A DNA stretch of 64,000 nt from Syngnathus acus (Eukaryota; Chordata; Actinopteri; Syngnathiformes; Syngnathidae): positions 5,537,001 through 5,601,000 of the forward strand of contig NC_051087.1 in NCBI RefSeq assembly GCF_901709675.1, given 5' to 3'. Of the stretch, positions 51,600-61,811 are shown piece after piece. The notes under the pieces were generated by a model. That model was given only the letters and a program-made list of their open reading frames with translations. It did no database searches and was not told the origin of the DNA. Position 1 is the first letter of the stretch. The number at the start of each line of letters is the position of its first letter. A program made the position numbers and the translations under genes.

Positions 51600-52980
51600 T
51601 GCCTTTTTTTCGTGGAACTTGCACTAGACACGAGGTGATTGTAGGACAAGGAAATATGTTCTACGTGTGCGACCATTCGTGAAAAAAAACATAATTATGT
51701 AAATCCATACATCAGTTAGGCATGGTGATATAAGTGACTGAAAAGCCACAGTTATTTGTTTCCTTATGACGACGTCCCTCAATGTCTTGCCGGAAATGTA
51801 ACAGAGTGTTCATCCGCCCTTACCTTTTACACAGAACCCAATGAAGCGAGATATTGCCTTTTACATTTGCTGGCAAAATAAAAAGTGAACAGTTAGTGGG
51901 CCACTTGGGCATTATACCTGGCACTGAAGACACATTCCTTTGATTAAACCCACCAGCCCAGAATTTAGAAGATCGCAACTCCTGTAATATTTATAATTGT
52001 GAAGGGGAAATAATTTTTTTTTTTTTTTTATTGATTATTTTGTTGTTGGAATGTTACATTTTTGTTGTGGCTGTGTTCCAAGGGTTTGGTTTCTCATGTA
52101 AAATGAGAGTCTTAGCTCAATAAAGGTTGTGTAACACTGTTGAAAGGTCTTGAGGCAGCAGAGAGTTGTTAAAGAATTTAAATTGAGCTCAGCTTAAGGG
52201 CTTCACAATGGAAACCCATGTCAGGAATCTCGGATTCAATTATCAGCTCTAGGATGTCAGATGCTAATGCGTCTATCCCCAAGGTATCTATCTTCACCCT
52301 ATTCTAAAGGAATTGCAATCAACTGAAAAGTACTTTGTTTCCTTGGGACTGACTGACTGGTGACCAGTCCAGCATGTCGACAGCCTATCGCCGATATCAT
52401 CGATATCGCAGTTATTGTCGACATCGTCGTTATCTACGCCGCATCTGCCTGCATATCTGTTGACGCAGCAATAATTTGTCCTGACGTTTGATTTTACTCC
52501 AATGTGAATCCTTCTGATAGTTCCCTAATTCCTTTGAAGGAATATGACTCGATGGAATCAATTAAATGTTTCATAGAAGATAACATCAGTGTTGGCCTAC
52601 TTACATTCCTAATCTCTGAGCAGTTCTCCTTTTGGAGAAAAAAAATAATCTATGAAGGTGCAAGTGAAGATCCTCTCCCACATGTTTTCAATCCACCAAC
52701 TTTCACATCTACCAGATGTCCAATAACACACATATGGTTTTAGGATTGGCTGTGGTCTTTTTGAATGCTTGTCTGAATTTGTGTGTAGTCATCATTTCTC
52801 TGCAGGTTATTCATGGCCTCTTCTTGGAACTCTTATCATGTCTTTGCCTCATTCAATTTCGACATTCCTTTGCAGCACTGGAGAAAATAAAATATAATAA
52901 AATAAAAATCAATAAAATAATCAAAAATCATGTTTTTTATAAATCAAATGATCAAAAATCATGGTCAAAGCTTCACGGAA
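51600..52980. other. intergenic spacer between kdm4c and the satellite array
   Basis: AT-rich, no exon recognised. It includes a T12 run (about 52015-52030), a possible short SINE-like piece (GACTGACTGGTGACCAGTCC near 52347) and a quasi-palindromic ATCG-rich block at 52377-52440. Confidence 0.6.
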
Positions 52981-54655
52981 AGTGAAAAGTGCCACACCCG
53001 CCCTCACCCCCACTTTCTGATTGGCTGTTTGATCTGTGATGTCATTTGGACACTCCATTAGGTACACCGCCATTTTCAAGTGTACCTAATAACTAGTCCT
53101 CGGGGCCGCGTTCCAATATGTTTTCCAAGTGACCCTCGTTAAGTGCACCTGCGTGAAAAGTTTTAGCCACTTTCACGTTCCGCAGGAGCTAAAACTTTTC
53201 ACGCAGGTGCACTTAACGAGGGAATCACACGGACACTCCATTAGGTACACCGCCATTTTCAAGTGTACCTAATAACAGGCCACTTTATTAGGGAAATATC
53301 ATGGTCAAAGGTCACAGGTGTCAAGCTCTAGTCCTCGGGGCCGCGTTCCAATATGTTTTCCAAGTGACCCTCGTTAAGCGCACCTGCGTGAAAAGTTTTA
53401 GCTCATTTCATGTTCTGCAGGAGCTAAAACTTTTCACGCAGGTGCACTTAACGAGGGAATCACACGGACACTCCATTAGGTACACCGCCATTTTCAAGTG
53501 TACCTAATCACAGGCCACTTTATTAGGGAAATATCATGGTCAAAGGTCACGGGTGTCAAGCTCTAGTCCTCGGGGCCGCGTTCCAACATGTTTTCCAAGA
53601 GTCCCTCGTTAAGCGCACCTGCGTGAAAAGTTTTAGCTCTTTTCACGTTCTGCAGGAGCTAAAACTTTTCACGCAGGTGCGCTTAACGAGGGGAGCACAC
53701 GGACACTCTATTAGGTACACCGCCATTTTTAAGTGTACCTAATCACAGGCCACTTTATTAGGGAAATATCATGGTCAAAGGTCACAGGTGTCAAGCTCTA
53801 GTCCTCGGGGCCGCGTTCCAACAAGTTTTCCAAGAGTCCCTCGTTAAGCGCACCTGCGTGAAAAGTTTTAGCTCTTTTCACGTTCTGCAGGAGCTAAAAC
53901 TTTTCACGCAGGTGCGCTTAACGAGGGGAGCACACGGACACTCCATTAGGTACACCGCCATTTTCAAGTGTACCTAATCACAGGCCACTTTATTAGGGAA
54001 ATATCATGGTCAAAGGTCACGGGTGTCAAGCTCTGGTCCTCGGGGCCGCGTTCCAACATGTTTTCCAAGATTCCCTCGTTAAGTGCACCTGCGTGAAAAG
54101 TTTTAGCTCCTGCAGAACATGAAATGAGCTAAAACTTTTCACGCAGGTGCGCTTAACGAGGGTCACTTGGAAAACATATTGGAACGCGGCCCCTCGAGGA
54201 CTGGAGGTCGACACCCCTGGTTTAAGTGAAAAGTGCCACACCCGCCCTCACCCCCACTTTCTGATTGGCTGTTTGATCTGTGACGTCACTTGGACACTCC
54301 ATTAGGTACACCGCCATTTTCAAGTGTACCTATTAACAGGCCAGTTCATTAGGGAAAAATCATGGCCAAAGCTTAACTGAAAGTGAAAAGAGCCACACCC
54401 GCCCTCACCCCCACTTTCTGATTGGCTGTTTGATCTGTGATGTCATTTGGACACTCCATTAGGTACACCGCCATTTTCAAGTGTACCTAATAACAGGCCA
54501 CTTCATTAGGGAAAAATCATGGCCAAAGCTGAAGTGAAAGTGAAAAGTGCCAGACCCGCCCTCACCCCCACCTCCTGATTGTCTGGTTGATCTGTGACGT
54601 CACACGGACACTCCATTTGGTACACCACCATTTTCAGGTGTACCTAATAACTTTA
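52975..54655. repeat. satellite array with captured foldback MITE (157-bp and 235-bp units)
   Basis: The motif GGACACTCCATTAGGTACAC recurs (with small changes) at 53048, 53231, 53466, 53701, 53936, 54292, 54449 and 54606. The last three are spaced by 157 bp, which is the simple satellite unit (GTGCCACACCCGCCCTCACC ... GGCCACTTCATTAGGG). Three consecutive spacings in the middle are exactly 235 bp; these units replace part of the satellite with a foldback sequence starting GGGTGTCAAGCTCTAGTCCT. Each unit also contains a small inverted repeat, TTAGGTACAC ... GTGTACCTAA. The equally spaced 68-aa reading frames in the array are repeat artefacts. Confidence 0.9.
54024..54223. mobile_element. complete foldback MITE, hAT-like ends
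   Basis: The left arm (GGGTGTCAAGCTCTGGTCCT ... TTTTAGCTC) is matched by a right arm of about 90 bp ending GGAGGTCGACACCCCTG. The element is thus one long imperfect palindrome with a short loop. The CAGGGGTGTC-type end is typical of non-autonomous hAT elements. The 235-bp array units hold copies with the right arm cut off just after CGCTTAACGAGGG. No coding capacity. Confidence 0.7.
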
Positions 54656-55492
54656 TGCATTTTTTGTACGTGTCAAGAATGTGTATTTGACTACTTGCTC
54701 TTTATTTTGGGGTACACCAACACATTTTACATAACGTAAAACACATACATAGTGTCATATAAAGCAGTTAACCAAATGTCAGATTTTTGTTTTCATGCCC
54801 AAAAAAATAAAAACAAGGAATAGAACACCAGACAAGTTTTAACAGGTTTTAATGTTTATTCAAATAATAATAATAATAAAAGTAAATTTCAAACCAGCAA
54901 TCTAATGTGAAATTGCAGTAGATTACAGTATTATATATATATTATATATATTATATATGCAGTATTAGATAACAATATTGAGGCGTATGTATGCATACAC
55001 GTTATTTTAAGTGTTATGAAATAAAGATTACCCAAAGAGAAGCATAATCTCCCCGTTTTTGCACAACGGGGCATCCCTTCATGCAATAAAATTAGCCGTT
55101 AGCTTGGAGAAAACGTGCAAAAAAGAAGTGCTGTTTCACTGAGTGGTTCCTTCTTTCCTTGGCAAATCGTAAATCTACATTCTGGCTTACATAGTTCACG
55201 CCAGGAGGGAGACGCAACACGTTCACTGACTGATTCGTTGATGCACGGGAAGGAAGGCAGTTCACCTATTGATTGGTGCGCGAACGGGAAAGTCAGGATT
55301 TGTTCCCTCACTGATCCGGTCTCGCGGTGAACTGGAAATGCTATTCGAGACTCATTCGTGAACGGGAAGTTACGTCATTTTCTTCTTCGTTGTGTTTTAC
55401 AGCGAGGTGGCACCAGCTTCAATGCGCGTTACCGACACCTACTGGTTGAAGTTATATGAACTGAAAAAAGAACGAATCACATGAAGTCACAT
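54656..55492. other. spacer with microsatellites and a GTTCACTGA-rich repeat
   Basis: Contains (AAT)n at about 54866-54881 and an AT-rich (TATATAT) block near 54932-54958. From about 55130 to 55440 is a probable dispersed element built of GTTCACTGACTGATTCGTTG-, ACGGGAAG- and TCATTCGTGAACGGGAAG-like pieces, ending GACACCTACTGG, a common end of teleost repeats. No gene. Confidence 0.5.
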
Positions 55493-55562
55493 TTTCCACA
55501 GAGATTCGAACGCGAGTCGGTGGGTTCAGAGTCCAGAGCACTAACCACAACACTATGGAACT
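55493..55562 (-). pseudogene. tRNA-Gln-like unit 1 (CTG), degenerate
   Basis: Keeps the anticodon loop CTCTGAA and a B-box-like GTTCGAATC... variant, but the acceptor stem and the anticodon stem (CTGGA / CCCAC) mismatch. No T4 terminator follows. Confidence 0.6.
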
Positions 55563-55684
55563 CTGGCTTGTAAATGGAAGATACGTGGTTTCATGGAAGA
55601 CCTAACAAGAATAGAGCTGCCAAAATGGTTTAATGTGGGAGCACCAAGAAAATAAGTTGGAAATTTTTCCCGGATAAAAGTTTC

Positions 55685-55756
55685 GGTCTCCACTGAGAAT
55701 CGAACTCGAACCGCTGGGTATAGAGTCCAGAGAACTAACCACTAGACTATAGAACC
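55685..55756 (-). pseudogene. tRNA-Gln-like unit 2 with CTA anticodon
   Basis: A 72-nt tRNA-like sequence. The anticodon loop reads CTCTATA, giving CTA (amber-reading) in place of CTG. Acceptor ends GGTTCTA / TGGAGACC pair only partly. A TTTT follows within about 12 nt, as for Pol III termination. Expression unknown. Confidence 0.55.
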
Positions 55757-55797
55757 CTGGCTTGTAGGACAAGGTAGATACATGGTTTCATGGAAGA

Positions 55798-56626
55798 CCT
55801 AACCCTAACCCTAGAGCTAACCCTAACCCTAACCCTAACCCTAACCCTAACCCTAACCCTAACCCTAACCCTAACCCTAGCTCTAGCTCTAACCCTAACC
55901 CTAGCTCTAACCCTAGCTCTAACCCTAACCCTAGCTCTAATCCTAGACCCAGCCCTAACCCTAACCTCAGCTCTAACCCTAACCCCAACCCTAGTCCCAA
56001 CCCAGCCCCAACTCTAACCCTAGCTCTAACCCTAACCCTAGCTCTAATCCTAGACCCAGCCCTAACCCTAACCTCAGCTCTAACCCTAACCCCAACCCTA
56101 GTCCCAACCCTAACCCTAACCCTAACCCTAACCCTAACCCTAACCTTAACCCTAACCCTAACCCTAGCACTAACCCTAACCCTAGAGCTAACCCTAACCC
56201 GAACTCTAACCCTAGCTCTAACCCTAACCCTAACCCTAACCCTAGCTCTAACCCTAACCCTAGCTCTAACCCTAGACCCAGCCCTAACCCTAACCTCAGC
56301 TCTAACCCTAACCCCAACCCTAGTCCCAACCCTAGGCCCAACCCAGCCCCAACCCTAACCCTAACCTTAACCCTAATCCTAGCTCTAACCCTAACCCTAG
56401 AGCTAACCCTAACCCGAACTCTAACCCTAACCCTGGCTCTAACCCTAACCCTAGATCTAACCCTAGCTCTAACCCTAACCCTAGTTCTAATCCTAGACCC
56501 AGCCCTAACCCTAACCCTGACCTCAACTCTAACCCTAACCCCAACCCTAATCCTAGACCCAGCTCTAACCCTAGACCCAGCACTAACCCTAACCCCAACC
56601 CAGCTCTAACCCAACCCTATCCCTTA
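55798..56626 (+). repeat. interstitial telomeric (CCCTAA)n tract, degenerate
   Basis: About 830 bp of CCCTAA repeats in one orientation (C-rich strand on plus). Perfect runs occur at 55815-55880 and 56104-56165. Elsewhere they are mixed with variants CCCTAG, CTCTAA, CCCCAA, CCTCAG and CCCAGC. A variant block beginning CTCTAATCCTAGACCCAG (or CTCTAACCCTAGACCCAG) recurs near 55935, 56042 and 56266, showing higher-order duplication. The Leu/Thr- and Gly/Leu-rich reading frames on both strands are artefacts. Confidence 0.95.
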
Positions 56627-56690
56627 TATGGTTTTATGGGGCAGCACACGAGCAACTGTGTTGAAAAGTTTTCCAGGATAAAATGTTCAT

Positions 56691-56761
56691 GGTCCCACTG
56701 AGATTCGAACTCGAGTCGGTGGGTTCAGAGTCCAGAGCACTAACCACTACACTATGGAACC
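56691..56761 (-). tRNA. tRNA-Gln-like unit 3 (CTG), best acceptor stem
   Basis: Acceptor GGTTCCA pairs with TGGGACC at all seven positions with one G-T wobble. Loop CTCTGAA (anticodon CTG), A-box TAGTGTAGTGG and B-box GTTCGAATC are present, and a T4 run follows. The anticodon stem has two mismatches, so function is doubtful. Confidence 0.45.
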
Positions 56762-56898
56762 CTGGCTTGTGAAGGATGGTATATACATGGTTTTATGGAA
56801 TACCTAACAAACGAATATTGCTAGATCAATGCCAAAATGGTTTTATGGGGGACCACCAAGCAACTACGTTGCAAATTATTTCCTGCATAAGCATTTTG

Positions 56899-56970
56899 AG
56901 TTTCCACAAAGATTTGAACTCAAGTTGCTGGGTTCAGAGTCCAGAGCGCTAACCACAACACTATGGATCC
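56899..56970 (-). pseudogene. tRNA-Gln-like unit 4 (CTG), degenerate
   Basis: Loop CTCTGAA retained, acceptor stem (GGATCCA / TGGAAACT) mismatched, no T4 run directly downstream. Confidence 0.55.
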
Positions 56971-57102
56971 CTGGCTTATGAGCAATGGAAGTTACATGGT
57001 TTCATGGAAGACCTTACAAGCGAATAGGGATGAATCCAAAAATGGTCTTATGTGGAAGCACCAAGCAACTATGTTGCAAATTTTCCCCGGATAAAAGGTT
57101 TG

Positions 57103-57174
57103 GGTCTCCACTGAGATTCGAACTCACGTTGCTGGGTTCAGAGTCCAGAGGAGTAACCACTACACTATAGAACC
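57103..57174 (-). tRNA. tRNA-Gln-like unit 5 (CTG)
   Basis: 72 nt. Anticodon stem CTGGA / CCCAG pairs at four of five positions, loop CTCTGAA, B-box GTTCGAATC. A CCTTTTATCC terminator-like run lies about 7-10 nt after the end. Acceptor pairing is imperfect (GGTTCTA / TGGAGACC). Confidence 0.45.
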
Positions 57175-57307
57175 CTGGCCTTTTGCTAATGGTAGATACA
57201 TGGTTTCATGGAATACCTAACAAGCGAATAGGGATGAATGCCAAAATAGTTTTATGGGGGAGCACCAAGCAACTATGTTGCAAATTTTTCCAGGATAAAA
57301 TGTTCGA

Positions 57308-57379
57308 GGTCCCACTAAGATTCGATCTTGAGTCGCTGGGTTGAGAGTCCAGAGCACTAACCACTATACTATAGAATCC
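57308..57379 (-). pseudogene. tRNA-Gln-like unit 6 with CTC anticodon
   Basis: Loop CTCTCAA gives CTC (Glu-type) while the body stays Gln-like. The acceptor stem and B-box (GATCGAATC) are altered. A T4 run follows. Confidence 0.5.
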
Positions 57380-57513
57380 TGGCTTGTGAAAGCATGAAGA
57401 TATATGGTTTCATCGATGACCTAACAAGCGAATAGTATAGATAAGAATAGATCAATGCTAAAATGGTTTTATGGGGGAGCACCAAGCAACTATGTTGCAG
57501 AATGTAAAGTCTG

Positions 57514-57585
57514 AGTTTCCACTGAGATTTGAACTCACATCACTGCACTCAGAGTGCAGCACATTAACCACTACACTGTGGTACC
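57514..57585 (-). pseudogene. tRNA-Gln-like unit 7 (CTG)
   Basis: The most divergent end unit. The anticodon arm CTGCA-CTCTGAG-TGCAG is fully paired through coupled changes, but the acceptor stem (GGTACCA / TGGAAAC) is broken and no T4 run follows. Confidence 0.5.
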
Positions 57586-57639
57586 GTGGCTCACAATCAT
57601 GGATGGTGTATGTTAGTACTCATTATTATATTAGTTAGG

Positions 57640-57890
57640 AGCGCATCAACATGGTGCTTAGCAGCTTCACAGTTTCAAAGTTTGGGGTTTGAATCTCAGT
57701 TCAAGCATCTTGAATGTTCTTTTCCATTTGCGGTTTGTTTTTTCCTGATATTTTGCCTCCCCACCACATTCCAAAAATGTGCATGTGGGATAGCACCCAT
57801 TGATGGCTGTCAACACTTGCCTTCCGATTCACTGGTGATCAGTCTCGGGTGTTCTCTGACCTTGCTGAACGTCAGCTTGGGTCGGCTTGA
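57640..57890 (+). repeat. SINE-like teleost dispersed repeat, near full length
   Basis: The order of pieces (GGTGCTTAGCAGCTTCACAG, TTTGGGGTTTGAATCTCAG, TTTTCCATTTGCGG, CCACATTCCAAAAATGTGCA, TGGTGATCAGTC, GGGTGTTCTCTGACC, GTCAGCTTGGGTCGGCTT) follows a well-known fish repeat with a tRNA-like head and a conserved tail. It starts about 55 bp after tRNA-like unit 7. Confidence 0.55.
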
Positions 57891-58119
57891 GGAAACTGAT
57901 ATTGACAATGGCAGGATGGAGATGAACAAGGGTAAAGAACATTTTGATCTCAGGTGTACCCAAGTGAACACAACTAAAACTAAACAATCTTAATAGGGAA
58001 AAATCAATACCTCTTTAATTGCTGAATTTATTCAAACATCTGCTGAGAGCTTATGGAAAATGTCACCCTCACCTGCTTTGTTGACTTTCAACTTCCTTCA
58101 GAATATCATGTCAAAGGGC

Positions 58120-58165
58120 ATTCATTCATTCATTCATTCATTCATTCATTCATTCATTCATTCAT
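58120..58165 (+). repeat. (ATTC)n microsatellite
   Basis: About eleven ATTC units. The repeat motif on the minus strand is the same AATG class as at 13423-13468. Confidence 0.95.
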
Positions 58166-58264
58166 GTTATTATGAATTATTATTAATAATTTGCTACCAA
58201 AATATTAATTTGCCCAACAAATTATATAGTAATGGTACAGAGCCAGAATACAGGTTTGGTGTCT

Positions 58265-58270
58265 TTTATT
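58265..58270 (-). terminator. ptprd: candidate distal ptprd poly(A) signal
   Basis: AATAAA on minus, with a second copy at 58280-58285, about 3.5 kb after the ptprd stop. Position and pairing are suggestive only. Confidence 0.35.
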
Positions 58271-61200
58271 TCACTTGAGTTTATTTGTAACAAATGAAAC
58301 TTGTGTCGACAAAGAACAGAAATCCATACAGACCCGTGTGTGTGTTTTTTCCCCCCCACATCCTCAGTTTTGCACACACACAAAGACCAATGTAAGAAAA
58401 TAAAAAGCACTTGTTGACCCGGAGCAGAAAATGAAAAACAGACAAACAAAAACTTTACATATACAGACCAGTTTGACAGTACTGATCCAAGCAACACACC
58501 ATTATTTTCATTTTTATACAATTTATATAAACTCCAGTTTTTAATCCATCTACATGATACATTGGGGTCAGGGGGTTAAAATAGAACACTTTTATGGTGA
58601 AATTCATTTGTGGTGCAGCAAAGCCACGAGGTGACATATTGCACATATTTCTGTGCCATAAATGGTGATTTCTGGTGCAATCTTTTCTTATATCACTCTG
58701 TATATCTGATATAGTTCACTTTGTCTTAATTTAAGAATTTCAATTAGTCTCTGTGTTCGGTGTTATTTACATATACACAACTGTGTGAGCATTACAGGGT
58801 CCACGTTGAGCTAGTTCAAGTAAATCTTTTTTTGTAAAAGGGGGTTGGGGGTGTGGCGTGGGCTAACAGAGATAAGAGGATTAAGTGCATAGTACAAGAG
58901 AAAGTGCAAGTCTTCCCATTACAGGTGCGACCAACGGGGCATCTCCAAAGTGGTACCATGCATACAAAAACAACACCGGGGGCACCAGAATGGTGCCATG
59001 ATTAGAGAGCAACATGGGAAAGAGGAGGGCAGGACAAGGAACGCTGTGGGATTGACTCCTGTATGCACAAATGTTGTCATTTTGCTTTTTTTTTTCTATT
59101 CAATTTGTCAATAAAAATGTCTATGCTGCTTTGATTTCCTCACGTAGTGGCCGGATGGTGTTTATTCAATCACATAAAGGTGCATTGGGGTTTTCGAATA
59201 ATACTATAAATCATCAATATTTTTTTCCTTACATAAAATAAGAGTTAAATAGATTAAAAAAAATACTGTACAGTGATGCCTTGAGACAGTGTACAAGCGA
59301 CTTTTCTGTTTTTACATACAAGGCGGCAGTTAACTTTGCTCACCATCATAAGCGATTCGTTGGCGATTAGTTAAAGATTAATTAATCAAAAAAGAGGGTT
59401 CAAGCTTTTTAATGCCACCCTCACTTGAAGTTTACTGTCAAACTAAATTACACTCCTTACGTCCAAATACTTTTGCCTTGCCCAGCTCGCCTAACGCTAG
59501 CGCATAATGGAAAATTCCATTGACATGCTAACGATTAGCATTGGTAGTTGTGGTTTTAGAAGCTTTTAAACAATGGCTGAATTACAGAAACTAATATCTC
59601 AAGGCACCACTCTATTATGGTAATGCTGATTTTTCCCCCCTTCTGTTTCTCCTGAATGGAATAAAACCAGGAAAACTGAAAAGAAAAATCTTGAGAGGAA
59701 AATATGAAAATCTATTTGGGGTGTGGTGCAGCCTGGAGTTAATGAGAGTGGAGGCCACTATTTGAGGAAATACAGTAAAAGAAAGCTTGCCTTTGCATCA
59801 CCGCAGACATTTTCTCATTAAAAATCATCATTTCATTCTTTGCTCATACTTTTGAAATAAACATTTGTTGTACTGCAGTTGAGTCTTCGTTGTGCTCATT
59901 TGTTCTCCTTCAAAGAGATGACGAGCCAGCCTACCGTAGAAAAACAACAGAATACAACAGCAATTTTCACATAGTAGAGCATAACAAAATTTTACACAAC
60001 CTCTCGCTCGCTCTCAAACACACAACAAACATACATAAGTGTGCATACGTAAAATACACAAGAACCCTTAAACGTAACTTTATCAAAATAGGCGTGTAAT
60101 ATAAGGCACTAGAAATCTAAACTTAAACTATTCATTGGGAGTTGGGATCGTTCGTTAGTTTCCCGGTTACCGTGACGACAACATTGTCTATATGGGGTGG
60201 CGGCGTGATACGAGGAATCGAATGCTGAACGCCCTCGAGTCTGGGACATGATGCACCACTATTTATCTTCATCATCATCATCATGGCATGTGACTGTAGT
60301 AAATAAGTGGACATAAAATATATATATAGTACATCTACTTATTGCACACGGAATCAGACAGACGCACAAGTCAGTGGTGAGCATTCCGGTGAGAACGTTG
60401 TCTCGACACATTTCCATAATTCTTGGTCTAAATCTAGGTGACGGTTTGAATAGTTTTTCACCCCCCCCCACCCCCAAAAAAAGCCACTCCGTGCACACTC
60501 TACAAATTTGTACTCTTTCTCTCTTTCTTGATTTAGACAAAAATAATTTTCATAGGGCCCAAACCACCAATTTTCTATCGCGTTTTTGTCCTCATTGGGG
60601 TTGCGGGTGAGCTGTAGCCTTTGCCAGTTGACTTTGGGTGAAAGGCGGGTTCCACTTTAGACTGACTAGTCACAACCTTGAAGATTACATCAAACCTGAA
60701 ATATTAAAGCCCAATCCGAAACCCAAGTTTAGTCCCTTCACCTTATCACTGACCAAAAATCAAAGCTGAACTCAAGTGAATGCTCTAATCATGAAATCAT
60801 GAAATGTAACCTTTCCCCCGAAACGTCAAGCATCAGGCAGGCAACGACTTCATCGAGTTGCTCATGCAAATAAAAGTGAGAATAGAACAGTTAATGGTGG
60901 AACTATTCAGAGAAACTGCCAGGTCCTGCGGCTTCTGATTGTATTTCTTTGAATAAAAATGTTTGAGAACATAAAAAATGCACAACAAAACAGAAAGTAT
61001 AAAAAAAACTAATGGGCGACCAGCTTTACAAGAGAGCCCACATCTTTTTTTTTTTTTCTTTTTCTCAAGGAGTCAGTTGATAATTTTGTTTGTGGTTGTG
61101 GTGCTTTTTAAACCTTTCACAATTTCCTTGTCTTAAACTGTGAAGACTTAAGTCGAACTGGTGCTTTTTTTATTACTATGTGACTAAAATGTCTTCTTCA

Positions 61201-61811
61201 TTTATAGGAAACCAAAGTCCGCTTTCCTAAAAAAAAACAATAAAAGGGGGGAAAACACTTCCTGGTGTCCATTGCGGCTCTGTGTGTCCTTAATACTGTG
61301 CGCTCGGTGAGTTTCCACTCTCCCGTTGGCAAATCTCCGGTGTGCCAAAGTCCCACTTTTTGTCCGTCCACGAGACGTCCATATGATGGATGCCTTCGAG
61401 TTGGTCTAAAGATAGAAAAAAATCAAACGTCCTGTGACACTCTATCAATCAAGGTTGGTGATGCTACACTGGCGGTGGATGAGGTGAACACTTCCACACC
61501 CAAACAATGTAAAGCAACCCTGGTGCTTGGAAAATAGCACTGACTGAAACCAAACAAAGACAACGTAGATTCGGATCAAGTATTGGAGCGAGTTGCTTCT
61601 GACTGACCAATGGGCGTGTTTGGGTGAAAGGGCGGGTGGAGACCCCTTGTCAAGCAGGTTGCTATGGCTCAGTTAGAGGTGCTCTTTGTGGGTACGCAGG
61701 ATTCCCCCCCTCCCTCCCTCTTCACTCAGCATGTTGATGGCGCTCACTTCACAGACACGTCGCCGCCTAGCGCGTTCATCCATGGATTAGGTGGGACGTG
61801 CCGTGACAAAT
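58271..61811 (-). other. ptprd: probable long ptprd 3'UTR / downstream region
   Basis: No exon or gene was found here on either strand. Sequence just after the stop is complex, not repeat-dense, and shares the minus orientation with ptprd. LAR-family genes often carry multi-kb 3'UTRs, so 3'UTR is the preferred reading. A SINE-like piece sits at 60571-60665, and an (ATC)n run near 60270. Confidence 0.4.
60571..60665 (+). repeat. SINE-like dispersed repeat fragment
   Basis: TTTTTGTCCTCATTGGGGTT, GCGGGTGAGCTGTAGCC and GACTTTGGGTGAAAGGCGGG match the tail region of the repeat family also seen at 13311 and 57640. Confidence 0.5.

Larger units (their letters stand above)
55493..57585 (-). repeat. 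tandem array of seven tRNA-Gln-derived units (~205 bp)
   Basis: Seven tRNA-Gln-like sequences start at 55493, 55685, 56691, 56899, 57103, 57308 and 57514 (plus-strand left ends). Spacings are 192, 1006, 208, 204, 205 and 206 bp. The spacers are also repeated: TGGTTTCATGGAAGACCTAA, CAAGCGAATAGGGATGAATG, AAAATGGTTTTATGGGGGAG, CACCAAGCAACTATGTTGCA. Array formation therefore duplicated tRNA plus flanks. The 1006-bp gap is one unit enlarged by the telomere-like tract. This may be a decaying tRNA gene cluster or a tRNA-derived satellite. Confidence 0.88.

Noticed and set aside
53301-54241. Four near-identical 68-71 aa reading frames (MVKGHRCQALVLG type)
   Set aside because: They repeat at 235-bp steps within the satellite/MITE array and read through hairpin arms. 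No protein family recognised.
53048-54655. CRISPR-like regular repeat array
   Set aside because: Units are 157-235 bp with no short direct repeat/unique spacer pattern, and the context is vertebrate.
55788-56598. Long Gly/Leu and Thr/Leu reading frames on both strands
   Set aside because: They are translations of the 6-bp CCCTAA repeat, which lacks stops in several frames. No gene-like features.
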